From positions 1 to 64,000 of the forward strand of contig JACTAT010000203.1 in NCBI GenBank assembly GCA_014526335.1: a DNA stretch of 64,000 nt, in the 5' to 3' direction. The notes under the pieces are model-generated. The model worked only from the letters and a program-made list of their open reading frames with translations. It searched no databases and was not told where the DNA came from. The translations under genes were made by a program, and so were the position numbers. This DNA comes from Chrysaora quinquecirrha (taxonomy: Eukaryota > Cnidaria > Scyphozoa > Semaeostomeae > Pelagiidae). Shown here piece after piece: positions 54,101 through 64,000 of the stretch. How positions within the stretch are numbered: the first letter of the stretch is position 1; each line of letters begins with the position of its first letter.

Positions 54101-56443
54101 TTCAGTTTTGGAGGTTCTCTTTTTGATAGCCGATGTGTAAGAAATTTATAAACTTCCTATCGACCAAACGATCAAACATTCTTTGTCTTGCATTTGAAAT
54201 GTGCTCGTCAAGCAATCTTTGAACGTTTGGCCACGTCATAAAACATTGCACGAAAAGCATTAATAAGCAGGATTTGTCTTTCAAAAACAAAATTCAAAAA
54301 CATTTTGTTGCTTTTTGAAATGTTTGGCAAGCATTGTTTTGCGACGCGGCCAAACAGTAGAACATCTTACTTGACAAGTAAATTTCAAATGTTTGACAAA
54401 CAATGTTTGATCTTTTCGACAGGGCCTAAGTCTACCCCAGTGGGCTTTCGTCCACCAAGCTCTAATTAAAAGATGAAAAATTGTTTTGAAAACATTTGGG
54501 ATTTGCTTAAAAAGATGAAATGTATGCCCTTTTGGCCGCGTTGCAAAACATAATTCGTCAAACATTTCTTGCTTGTTGCAAACAGATAAATGTTTTTGAA
54601 GTTTTCTGGAAACAAAGCTGCCAGACTCTGCTAATCAACCAATGTTTGCGACAATACCATACGTTCAAACATTCCTTGTAAAACAAATCTCAAATGTTTG
54701 ACAAACAATGTCTAATCGTTTGGCTGGGGTCACTACTGTGGAGCATAACAGAGGCTTGTGTAACAGGCCAGCCAGTCTATCTATAACCTACCGTTCGTGA
54801 GCTGAACGCGTCCTCGAAGTTGCTGGCTCATATTTTTCCTGTATCTGTTTTTCTCAGTTTGAAACAACGACAAGAGCAATGGAAACACGAAGAAGAAGCT
54901 CGTATAGCCAACATGCCTGATCCCAGTATTCCAGCTGGTCATAGTTTGATGCCTGATGAAGAACGAAGAAAAACATTGGATATGTTGAAAAAATGTAAGA
55001 ATAAAGCGAATTTTAAAATAAAATTTCGCTTTGTTTGCATAAGTATCTTATTTCATGTCATTTGGACCATCAGCTGTTTCTATTGATTTCATATACCCTT
55101 GTACTTTTCAACTGAAGGTGAAGGTGAAATTTGGTTTCGCGCCAGTCGCTTTGTAATAAGGTTCACAGTGCTCCGAAGAGCAGGGACACACAAACAGACA
55201 CAAATTTGAGAGTGATCTTGACATTATCTTTTCTATTCCATATTAAACAATTCCAGGCTAAACGGCATTTAAAACATGGGCTTCTTTGAGCCATATAAGA
55301 ACAAACGAAGTTCATTACATCCTCTCAAAAGCACTGTGCGTCTTCTTTAAATAGAAACTAGTGGTACAGAACAGCCTCTCACAATCACTGCAGGGCCGAT
55401 GCACACGAGCACTGAAACTTTCTTAAAACAGCAGGCAACATTCCTCTAAATTCTAAATTCCTCAGTTTCCTTCTTGCTTTTGAAATGGACATTTAACAGC
55501 AGATGCCAATTACAGTAATTTCTGTTGACATTACTGTTAATTATTTTGGATCCAAACAACTTCAATGGAAAAATCACTGGCGGAAAAAGCTAAAATTTCT
55601 ATCAAAGCAAAATGATTCCCGTGAAAATTTGTACCGCATTTGCAAAAATTTCAGAGATAGGTTTTGAAAGACCTTGGAAATCTTTGATTAATTCATTTTG
55701 ATATATTTTCATGGGTTAAACAACCGTTTTGTGTCTCTGGGTAGCAACCAAATGGGAAAGAAGGCAAAAAGAGCATTATTCGTTGCTGTTTCCATTGCGT
55801 TTTACTAAGTTTTCATTTCATTTAATGACGTTCATGACAACCTATCATCTCCAGGAATCAGTTAAATTTTTTATCAAAACGCACGATTTCCTATTGCAAA
55901 TCTAATGAAAACATGCCTCCGAAGGTCCACGATTCCATGGTAGACGAGAGAGTGAGGGGAGCGTTAATCCCTGATGACAGAAACCGCGAAGAAAACAATC
56001 GACTTGTGAAAATCAAGGACCTTCCAGAGGTCCTCAATTTTATTAGTCGGTCCTTTTCATCCGTTCTTGAGAACGTTCTCGAGAAAATCGACCAAAATCG
56101 ACCATGCACACGGCGCAGCGAGGTGTAAACTCGCTAAATGCCTAGAAGAATGTAAGAAAGTTGCCCGTGTGCATCGCCCCGTTGTTTCGCGCAATCTTGA
56201 AATATTTATTCAAGAAGGCAAGCTGTCAAAATTCACCAGAGCTCATTTATTCATGAATTTGATCTATTTAACCGATTCATTTCAGCACAATCTGAGATGT
56301 TACGAGAACTGCAATCATTACCCGTAAGCAAGGACACTTTGAGAGTCAGACAACGTAAAGAACTTTTAGAGAAAAAATTACAAGAAGTCGAGACAGCGAT
56401 GAAGATATTTTCAAGACCAAGAGTTTTTATCAAAGATGAGTAA
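51105..56443 (+). CDS. ENKD1: ENKD1: enkurin domain-containing protein 1
   Basis: Six exons, all with GT-AG sites and matching phases: 51105-51390, 52278-52447, 53107-53265, 53459-53619, 54858-54994, 56286-56443. They join to 356 residues, close to vertebrate ENKD1. Conserved blocks include the N-terminal IPSDPV, the basic helix ENYQKIKQIQRANKERQ, the YLKAHSRSGP motif and the C-terminal enkurin domain: YLKQRQEQWK, PAGHSLMPDEERR, a LRELQSLPV helix and the terminal AMKIFSRPRVFIK. ENKD1 binds microtubules at centrioles and the ciliary base. The start ATG is in good context (AAAATGG). A short upstream ORF with a strong start (ATGGCGG at 50652) ends near 50726. The last intron holds an unexplained open frame (55913-56128). 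Confidence 0.94.
52734..53020. mobile_element. Short palindromic element in ENKD1 intron 2
   Basis: CCATGCCCTGTCCATTGGGT at 52734 recurs at 52982 as CCATGCCCTGTCCATAGGGT, each followed by AATAAACCAT. Parts of the right copy are self-complementary (GGTAATGGCCAT, ATGGTATTGCCC). Probably the ends of a small non-coding element. Confidence 0.4.
53636..53930 (+). mobile_element. tRNA-derived SINE in ENKD1 intron 4
   Basis: A-box-like TTGCTGGTAGAGTGCC and B-box GGGTTCAAGGC about 45 bp apart in + orientation, followed by a body. No tRNA acceptor stem. Confidence 0.6.
54155..54730. mobile_element. Inverted-repeat element, family D copy 2
   Basis: Begins CGACCAAACGATCAAACATT and ends ATCGTTTGGCTGGGG, with repeated 'AAATGTTTGACAAACAATG' inside. 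Longer than copy 1, possibly two nested copies. Confidence 0.6.
55913..56128 (+). CDS. Unexplained 71-codon open frame in an ENKD1 intron
   Basis: Begins ATGCCTCCGAAGG and has a charged composition more protein-like than neighbouring sequence (MPPKVHDSMVDERVRGAL; later DLPEVLNFISRS). It has a possible helical segment, no signal peptide and no recognised domain. It could be a small nested gene, an alternative ENKD1 exon or a fragment of a mobile element. Confidence 0.3.
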   Translation: MPPKVHDSMVDERVRGALIPDDRNREENNRLVKIKDLPEVLNFISRSFSSVLENVLEKIDQNRPCTRRSEV

Positions 56444-56797
56444 ACAATTTTTTAATGTAAATAACAGCAAGAATGCCCCCGTCTATCTCCTTAACCCATT
56501 TTTATGTAATTTGAAATTTAACTTTCAAATTTTACGGGCGAGGGATAGATATGGGGATACCGGCCATTATCGGGCCTAAATAACGGACAGCTCTTTATAT
56601 CGGACACCTCCAAAGAACCCAAAAATGTTTGACAAGCAATGGTTTGTTTTTGCCTTATATCTAAAGGAGTCCTTTAAAAGGACTAATAACCCAAAATGAT
56701 CTCTGGAACAAATATTTTTGTCCTAAAGATTGTTTATTAGTAAAAACAAAGCTACATAGCTCAAACATCTCTCGACAATGGAAAATAGCCTTCGTGC

Positions 56798-57030
56798 TAT
56801 AGTTGATCGTTATTTAATGGAAGTTAGTGGACGTTTTATAGAGGTTGTCGATCGCTATATGGAGGTTGTTGACTGCTTTATGGAGGTTGGTGATCGTGAT
56901 CGTTATTTGGGGATTTTTAATCGTTATATTGAGACTGTTGACCGTTATATGCAGGTTGGAGGCCGTTATATAGAGGTTAATGGTCGTAATATGGTTGTTT
57001 GTGGCCGTAGAATGGAGGATGGTGGTTGGT
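56798..57030 (+). repeat. 21-bp minisatellite, open as heptads
   Basis: Degenerate 21-bp units of GTTGATCGTTATATGGAGGTT type. The period is a multiple of three, so the frame 56778-57119 stays open and reads as VDRYMEV-like heptads. No other evidence of a gene. Confidence 0.7.
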
Positions 57031-57119
57031 TATTATATGGAGTTTTTACACCGTTATATGTGCGTTCCACTGTGCGTTCCTTTTTCCCACGAGCCTTTTC
57101 TCTTGAGTCTATACCATAA

Positions 57120-58434
57120 CACGTCTCAATCAGTATTGTGACTTTCGTCGATTTTCTACAACAATAAGCTATTTATTTACAAGCTTAGCTGTAATATCTT
57201 ATCAAATGTAATTGTAACAAAATTTGATACGCTGTATATTATTTGAAATGATTTTTTATCAATCATCAAAAATGCTTTAGCTGTGAGGATATTGTTGTCA
57301 GATTCTGCGATACTTTTAATTTATCAACTTTTATTGGTCAAAATTGTTTTTCAAGCAATGTTTGACCGTTTGACCGCGTTACAAATCACTGCTTGTGAAA
57401 CAAGAATTAAATAATTTTAGCGCAATCTTTGTAAATAGTTAAAGTCATTCTGTGAGGGCTGAAATATTAGATATCTTAATAATGGTTGGGATATATTCAG
57501 TATTCGTCACGAGTACAATTTCTACTAATGTCCACTTCTCCAGCGTTTATACACTTTGGAGTTTGGTGTTTCAGCGTGTTGCAAATAGCGTGCATATTAA
57601 GTTTAATTACTTTTCTAATCAAGTCTTATAATATTTCTAATTTTATTTGATATACATCATGTTCGTCTACGTTTATCAACATAAGATGATAGTTAATAAC
57701 ATTAAATAACATTATATTTAATAATGTTAATAACATGATATTTAGTTAATAACAGCCTTCTTTCAAGCCGCTTTCTATGTCCTGTAAAAATATTTTTGTC
57801 AAAATAATGTCCTCGTGTTTCTCAGTTTTCTACAAAAAATTAACAATCCGATGTATTACAGTAATGTCAGTCATAGTCACATAACATGTTTCAAGTCTTC
57901 GTGATAACATTCAGGCAGCCTTTCTAATATAAAAGGCCAATTTGAGAAAATTTTCTGATACGAAAGATCTGAGTTCAAGGAATAAAATGCCTGAACTTAT
58001 TAGTTAGAAAAATCAATGAATGAACAAAATTTTTCAAAATTGATTTTATAGCTTTGACTTTCCCTAAGTCCGGTCCCGGTGCCTCTGAAGAAATTTTTTA
58101 ACCACTTTTTCTATGATGGCAAGCACAGGGCAAGCACATGCCTCCTATTTTGTATGCCTTGTGTGTAAATCGGTGGGGATGGCAAACCAATGCTGTAGAT
58201 GGCCGGCTAGCGGCTGTGCTTTGGCCTCGGGTCTTTCTCGGAATCTTCAACTCGAAAAATTGTCTTCGTTTTCACCAATGATCTGTTAAGATTACACTTA
58301 ACCATGAAAAATGACATGAACACAGAGAGAAGTGGTTTATGATTATCTGGAATCACATGTTTGACCTAGAAATAGCTGTGCTTTGAAAATTGACAACTGA
58401 GATGTTTTAGGCCACATATCTTTTGCTGGTCATG
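57120..58434. other. No recognisable gene
   Basis: AT-rich with a stray family D terminus near 57345-57380. Confidence 0.5.
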
Positions 58435-58900
58435 ACACTTTTTTAACAAGCAACTGGTTTATAAGCAACTGGGGCTGGGATAGAAAATTTTTAGGCAACT
58501 GGAGGGTTCCGCAATGAAGCTGTTAAATACTAACAACACCATAGTGGATATTTTTTTTTGTTAACCTTTTTTTTAGTAAAATCTTTTGTCCGTTCATCAT
58601 TGTAAATCTTTATCAAACATATCAACGACATAAAAACATCACGAAACTTATTTTGTCACTTTTGCTTGTCAAACAATGTTTTTGGAGGTGGCCAAACGGT
58701 CAAACATTTGTTGTAAAGCATATTGAAAATGTTGAACCAACAATGTTTGGTCATTTGGCCAGGGCTTAATTTTGACGTTGTAGTGAGCATCTCTAAAGTA
58801 ACTCTTAGCGGCTTTGAGGACTGAAATCTCAGATATTTTAAGCAACATTCAAGGCTGTTTTGGCCCAGAGTCAAGTTGCTTAAAAATAAGGTCTTATTTA
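58435..58900. mobile_element. Composite of degraded families A and D
   Basis: AAGCAACTGG and TTGCTTAAAAATAAGG near the edges resemble family A copy 3. Between them 58655-58770 carries GGCCAAACGGTCAAACATTT and TGTTTGGTCATTTGGCCAGGG of family D, as if D had inserted into A. Confidence 0.45.
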
Positions 58901-59707
58901 GGAAGCAAGCAATTCGCTCAAGCCAAAACCTCCACCATTTCTGATGCTATGAAGCATTCTGTTGTCCTTTATTGCTTATGAATATTTTTATCCAATACCG
59001 AACAAAATTCTCGTTTCTCGTTGCTGTAAGGATATCTTCATTCTCGTCATTGATATCCAGGTTTTCTACCGAGTCAAAACCGAGTGGCGTTGTGGATATC
59101 TGTCACATGATTATAACGTTACAGTAGCACTCACGTTTTCGTAGTTGCTTAATGTGCTTGGAATATCCAAACGAAAACACGTGAATAGTGAATTTAGGCA
59201 TGCGAAGTACCTTTAGCAAATCAAATCATGTAGAGGAAAGAACGAAATAGCTACATCACACCCTTCAGGCGCCAAAACTAGAACTTTGTACCTTGTCAAT
59301 TTTCCGATGTGGGAAAGTAAATTTCTAAATCTTCTTAGAAAAGAAATATTAATACATTAATCTTGAATGACTTATTTGACGTTTTCCTGTTTGTTATGAG
59401 TTTTCGCTGGCATTCCTTTATTTCATAAAAATGTGCTGAATCTTTATTTTTGTTTCTTGTTTTATGAAGGATCAAGACCATCCCCACTCTATGTTTGCCC
59501 TTTCTTATTGTCATGTTCATCTTAAAAGTCCAGTTAATCTCAAATCGTCTCACATTTCTGTAACATCGTTTACTGTATAGTTATGGAGATAGTTATGAAG
59601 TTATATATACAATACAATTCGAAGAACTAGCAATGAATCGACTGTATTTATACATTCTTATATCTTCAAGCCAACCTTGTATTTGATCTTAAGTTCTGTT
59701 TTGCATC

Positions 59708-60088
59708 TACACTCTTTTTTTTATAAGAAACTAAGATTTTTGGTCAGTACTCAAAGTTTCTTAGTTTTGGGACAAATTTGGTACTGAAAGTTTCTTAGCA
59801 GTTTCTTAGAATCAAAATTTTTAAGTGCCAAAACGGGCAATTGACACTTAAATTCTACAAATAGAAGAAGCAATACAATTCACGTTTACATCAGCTGTTT
59901 TTCTGTCAAAATAGACACTTATGGTGCAACAGAAGTTTGTTTTCTCAATGCTTTATTTCTAATTCTAAAGATTCTTGAGACCTGCGAGTTTCTTACCATT
60001 TTTGGTCGAGTACTGAAAGTTTCTTAACCAATATTGATCTCAGTACTGAGTTTCTTATAAATGGGTTTCTTATAAAAAAATGAGTGTA
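59708..60088. mobile_element. Inverted-repeat element, family B copy 3
   Basis: TACACTCTTTTTTTTATAAG at the left and TTATAAAAAAATGAGTGTA at the right, with the same inner order as the copy at 24987-25364. Confidence 0.75.
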
Positions 60089-60469
60089 GTGATTCATTGG
60101 TTGGTCGATTGATTGATTAGTCTATTGATTCAGTGATTCGGTTGTATAATTCAGTGATGTATTGTTCGATTGATTAACTTGTTTAATGATCACCTTTGAT
60201 CATTGATTATCTGATCGCTTGATTCTTTGATCTATTGATACTGGAGGCATGTTTATGTTTTTCAAGTCACGGTCGTTTTTGTTGATTAGTCTTGTACAAT
60301 GCTAAGCAGCCATAACAACATTGCCAGTATTCGAAGATTATCGGTATCAGCTGGGAAGCTTTAGCGCAAAAAAACATTAAAGCTTTGTTTTCACAAGTGA
60401 AATGTTAATTTTTTCCATAGACAAATGTTGTTTCAAAGATTCTCTAGCTATATTCTTCGTATCGCTACT

Positions 60470-60860
60470 TATAGCGACTTGTTTCGTTTCTGAATTGCTT
60501 CTAAATAAGTTTCGCGACTGGTTTCGCTTCTGAATTAATTTTGCGACTAGTTTCGCTTCTTAATAAGCTAGTTTCGGGACTAGTTTTGCTTCTGAAATTA
60601 GCTTTCCTTCTGGAAAAGTTTCACGACTAGATAGCTTCGCTTCTGAATGAGTTTTGCTTCTCGATAACTTTCACTTTCCTCACTTGTTTCGATTTCGAAT
60701 TAGTTTCGCGACTAGTTTCGCTTCTGAATTAGCTTTCCTTCTGAAAAAGTTTCACAACTAGATAGCTTCACTTCTGAATGAGTTTTGCTTCTCGATAACT
60801 CTCACTTTCCTCACTTGTTTCGATTTCGAATTAGTTTCGCGACTAGTTTCGCTAAGTAAT
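60470..60860. repeat. Tandem repeat of about 138 bp (TTTCGCGACTAGTTTCGCTTC)
   Basis: 'CACTTGTTTCGATTTCGAAT' occurs at about 60677 and 60815 and the sequence between is nearly identical to the preceding block. Built from smaller CTTCTGAA / GACTAGTTTCG submotifs. Confidence 0.8.
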
Positions 60861-61944
60861 TTTGTTTCATTAGGCCAAACTGTGTGGATTCTTTGTATTT
60901 TGAACTAAGCGAGGAAAACTTTTAACTTCGGACATTTTAGTTGTTCGAAACCATCTCATTCTCTGTAGGCCTCAAAAATCTGGACACGCCACGTCACAGT
61001 TTCCATGCGTATAGCATCCACTTAATGCTAATCTGTTAATGCCTGTGCAAAGCATTTAATTCAGAACCGTCAAGCAACTTTGAACATCAGCAACAAGAAC
61101 CCGACTCTTTCTTATTTGAAAAATTAACTGGAAAGAACCTGATGTCGTTTGGTTTGCTTTTATGCTCGCGTGATGTGGTGTCAGTTTAAACCGCTGGCAC
61201 CAGCCTAAGTCCTCATTGAACCAATTAGATTTTAAAATTAATTGACTTACACGTGACCACATCTATTCTTTCGCTTGCGAGGTCAGCAAAGTCGGGAAGT
61301 TTGTCTTGTTATACGATTGACTCATAGAAGATCTCCGCATAATACAGCCCTCGTTGAATCAAAAATCAAACATGTATAAGGCCCGTCAAACTATGGCTGA
61401 AGCGTGCAGTTGATTTGATTAAAATTCTAAAATATCTGCCCATACTGTATGCGAGTAGTCATGTTGGACCCGCTACATAAGTCTCTGTTACGCTCCTCGG
61501 AACTGATTGGTCGCTGATAACAGGCCTCTCTACAGCTGCCCTGGACAACAACGACAACAACAGGGGAAGTGACGAACTGGTATATCTAGACCCGATTTAG
61601 ACTTACTACACGAGATTATTTAGTGCTATTGAGTCTATGCTGGACGATCAAACTACTGACTCACACTTTGAACAAACAGTTGTAGATCTGTTGTTGCTGC
61701 TGTTTGCGAAGAGTTGGACTCATGTAATACGTCTAGACTCGATACACAAGTCGTTTGTTATTTTGCTATTGAATTGAATTGCTGGACGCGAAAACAAACC
61801 TCAATGTGATTCTCTTTTCTTTACCTTAGCCTCTTTCTGAAATGAGGTATAGTTTCTTAAGGGTGGCTGTTAGTGGTTTTTCCTCTTTCAACTCATCTCG
61901 CTATAGACTTGTTTCCTGTGTCGTAGTTATCGCTATTGAATTGG

Positions 61945-62125
61945 GTTAAGGTGAAGGTGAAATGGTGTTTTAGCGCCAGTCGCTAGGATCTCAGTAGTAG
62001 GTTAACTAATCGAGACCTCGACCCTGGCCGTGACGCTACCGTGGCTGGGCTTGAACCCTGACCACACTGAGCTTCTGACACCACGAGTCAGCTGGAGTAC
62101 ACTACGAAGCCACAGCACCTTGAAT
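61945..62125 (-). mobile_element. tRNA-derived SINE-like repeat, second copy
   Basis: Same family as 23480-23760; a fragment beginning 'AAGGTGAAGGTGAAAT' also lies at 55118. On the minus strand, A-box-like TGGCTTCGTAGTG and B-box GGGTTCAAGCCC. Confidence 0.55.
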
Positions 62126-62589
62126 TGAATTGCTGGACGCTCAGACTAGCTGACTGAAGCGAAAAACAACAACATCAATTCATTTCAATGTGAGTGGAAG
62201 TTAGGGACTTGGGACAAGTCTAATGTCCCTAGTCGTTAAGTCTTTAAAGTTAAACTACATCGATTATCAACTATTGGTTTAGAAAAGGCTCTGGGTAGAA
62301 AGTAAGGCCAATTCCTTACAGCCTAAGACTAAAAAGCAATAGCAGGTCTCAATTAGTATTCAAATTTTCAAACTGATCCCCTAAATTCATTCATTCTTAG
62401 TTATGTTTTTAAGCAAACTATTATCAAGATCAGTCCCTCGTGTGGAAATCTTGGAGCAGATCCAAATTAAGTAAAAAGCTATGGCAACAGGTGTTATCCT
62501 ATTGAATTTTGAATTTCCGATTTATTTAGTGCACCTTAATTTTTCAAATCACACGATTCCTCGCTCTTGTATATATTCCGCCATTCTCC

Positions 62590-62751
62590 TAGACTTGCCT
62601 CAAGCCTATTTCTTAACATCCTTCTCCTAAGGTCCACGATTCCGTGAGAGAACACAGGGTAGTGGGAGAGTATTCCTTTTTGTTCTTTCGCGGAATGATG
62701 GACCTTAGGAAGAGGAAATTTTGAAATAGACTTGAAGCAAGTCTACCATTC
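62590..62751. mobile_element. 160-bp foldback MITE
   Basis: CTAGACTTGCCTCAAGCCTA ... CCTAAGGTCCACGATTCCG on the left is mirrored by CGGAATGATGGACCTTAGGA ... TAGACTTGAAGCAAGTCTA on the right, almost the whole length forming one hairpin with a short loop. Confidence 0.85.
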
Positions 62752-64000
62752 TTCACACATTATCGTAATATTTCTATTAGACCGATTCCCTTCGAACAAG
62801 CGCAGTTCTTTCGATCAAGCGCCCCTCTCCAAATGAGTGCGCCCTTTACAGCTGAAAAATATTCGAAATCGAAGTTGTCGACTTTAAAATCGAATTGAAG
62901 ACTTCAAGTTGAAGTTTCAGTTGAAGTTAAAAGTGAAAATCGCTTAAAAATCACCAGTAAATTTCCTAAAACCTGGACGTACCAGTAGTGATATTTGTAC
63001 CCCCAGTGGCCTAGCGAGCGTCATCGGCGCCCGGGGGCAAACACCAATGTTGCGCCCCCTATATCCTATTTTTAGTTACATTTTAGCTACATTGATGTTT
63101 CATCTGAGTTTAGTACAGAATTTTACACTTTTTCCGCCCCAAATTACTTGGCGTCCGGGTGCACTTGCCCCTCCCTGCCCTCTCGCTACGTCAATGGCTA
63201 CCCCCACCCGTAGATAAACGCCTCGAATCTGTTTTTCTTACTTCATTTATAGGATATAAAAATCAGCTAATCAAATCTTTGGTGTGTATTCAACACTGTT
63301 AGTTATTAGAGTACACAACTGTGACTTGTACTCTCTTGGGCGTTGGGGAAGATAAAATCTAGGTGGGCTGTCTGGCTGATAATCCATAATTTTTGAATAT
63401 ATTGCCCGACTTCAGGCAAATTGTATGTCCTCGTGTTGCTGTTTTCAAAAGATTTTTCGTTGCAGTTAGTGAGGCTGCAGCACTCCGGTCCTCACCACCG
63501 CATACGCCTATGTAGGCGGCTCTCGACTGTCCCCACCGTAAAAGATCAAGTATTCTTATACTCACTGCATCCTAACAAGGAAAACTTAGATAATTTGACA
63601 CCGATACCGCTCTACACGTAATTTTCGTCCCGGTCGCCCATACTTTCACTATCAAATTCATTTTCGAAATAAAACCGCATCTGAACGTCAACCCGGCAAA
63701 GTAAGCAATTACCAGAAAAATCAGTAATGACAGTAGTATTTCACCCGGTCCTCCTTCTATTTGTCATTAAACTTCGATATAAAAACTTATTTTTCACGGG
63801 TGATTGGTGAGAATCAGCCATGACATAGAGTACTCGACCGATCGCTGACACATATTACCCCCTGAAATGTCCCATTTCGCACTATATTCTACAAGTTACT
63901 TAGACTTTCCTGGGGGTACAAGCACGAACAGAATCAACGAATCTGTCTACTCTTGTAACTGTCTGTTCGTTCCTTCACCCGTTCCCACTTTCGCCAGGGC
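62752..64000. other. No recognisable gene
   Basis: Includes fragments of the 'CAAGCGCCCCTCTCC' and 'GCGCCCGGGGGCAAAC' low-copy repeat types but no coding segment I can support. Confidence 0.45.

Overview
The window is a piece of an intron-rich, AT-rich animal nuclear genome, not a bacterial or viral replicon. Three multi-exon genes on the + strand have clear animal orthologues: PXK (10048-30102), an SRPK-type SR-protein kinase (36993-42419, cut off by a 500-N assembly gap) and ENKD1 (51105-56443). Splice sites are ordinary GT-AG with matching phases. The small genes, introns of 0.2-3 kb, a dense load of short inverted-repeat transposons and tRNA-derived SINEs, and short motifs I associate with coral and sea-anemone genomes (the 'TAGCCTGCG' hairpin, 'GAATAAGCCCC' stretches) suggest a marine invertebrate, probably a cnidarian. 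That placement is inference.

Layout. 0-4.2 kb: relics of an OB-fold/zinc-ribbon RPA-like gene, then a complete 306-codon minus-strand Rep gene of the circular single-stranded DNA virus (CRESS) type, a GC-rich direct-repeat block, a second partial Rep copy and a 132-bp acidic-coding tandem repeat. 4.2-10 kb: no intact gene; tandem repeats (one resembles a multiplied mini-exon), a dead copy of a PXK exon and a broken zinc-finger fragment. 10-30 kb: PXK, with a 3-kb satellite array in one intron. 30-36 kb: a large foldback element built from the same unit as that satellite, then a two-exon gene for a small secreted eight-cysteine protein. 37-43 kb: SRPK up to the gap. 43-47.5 kb: simple repeats and a 5'-truncated LINE. 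47.7-48.8 kb: an intronless minus-strand zinc-finger gene with a possible PIN/NYN-like N-terminus. 49-50.4 kb: degenerate telomere-like repeat and a mobile element. 51-56.4 kb: ENKD1. 56.4-64 kb: repeats only.

The genes do not form a pathway. PXK is a PX-domain membrane-trafficking pseudokinase with an actin-binding WH2 tail, SRPK phosphorylates splicing factors, and ENKD1 is a microtubule/centriole protein. The most unusual content is the intact viral-type Rep with iteron-like repeats and a partial second copy, the link between a foldback transposon and the intronic satellite, and the PXK activation-segment exon that cannot be found although the reading frame requires it.
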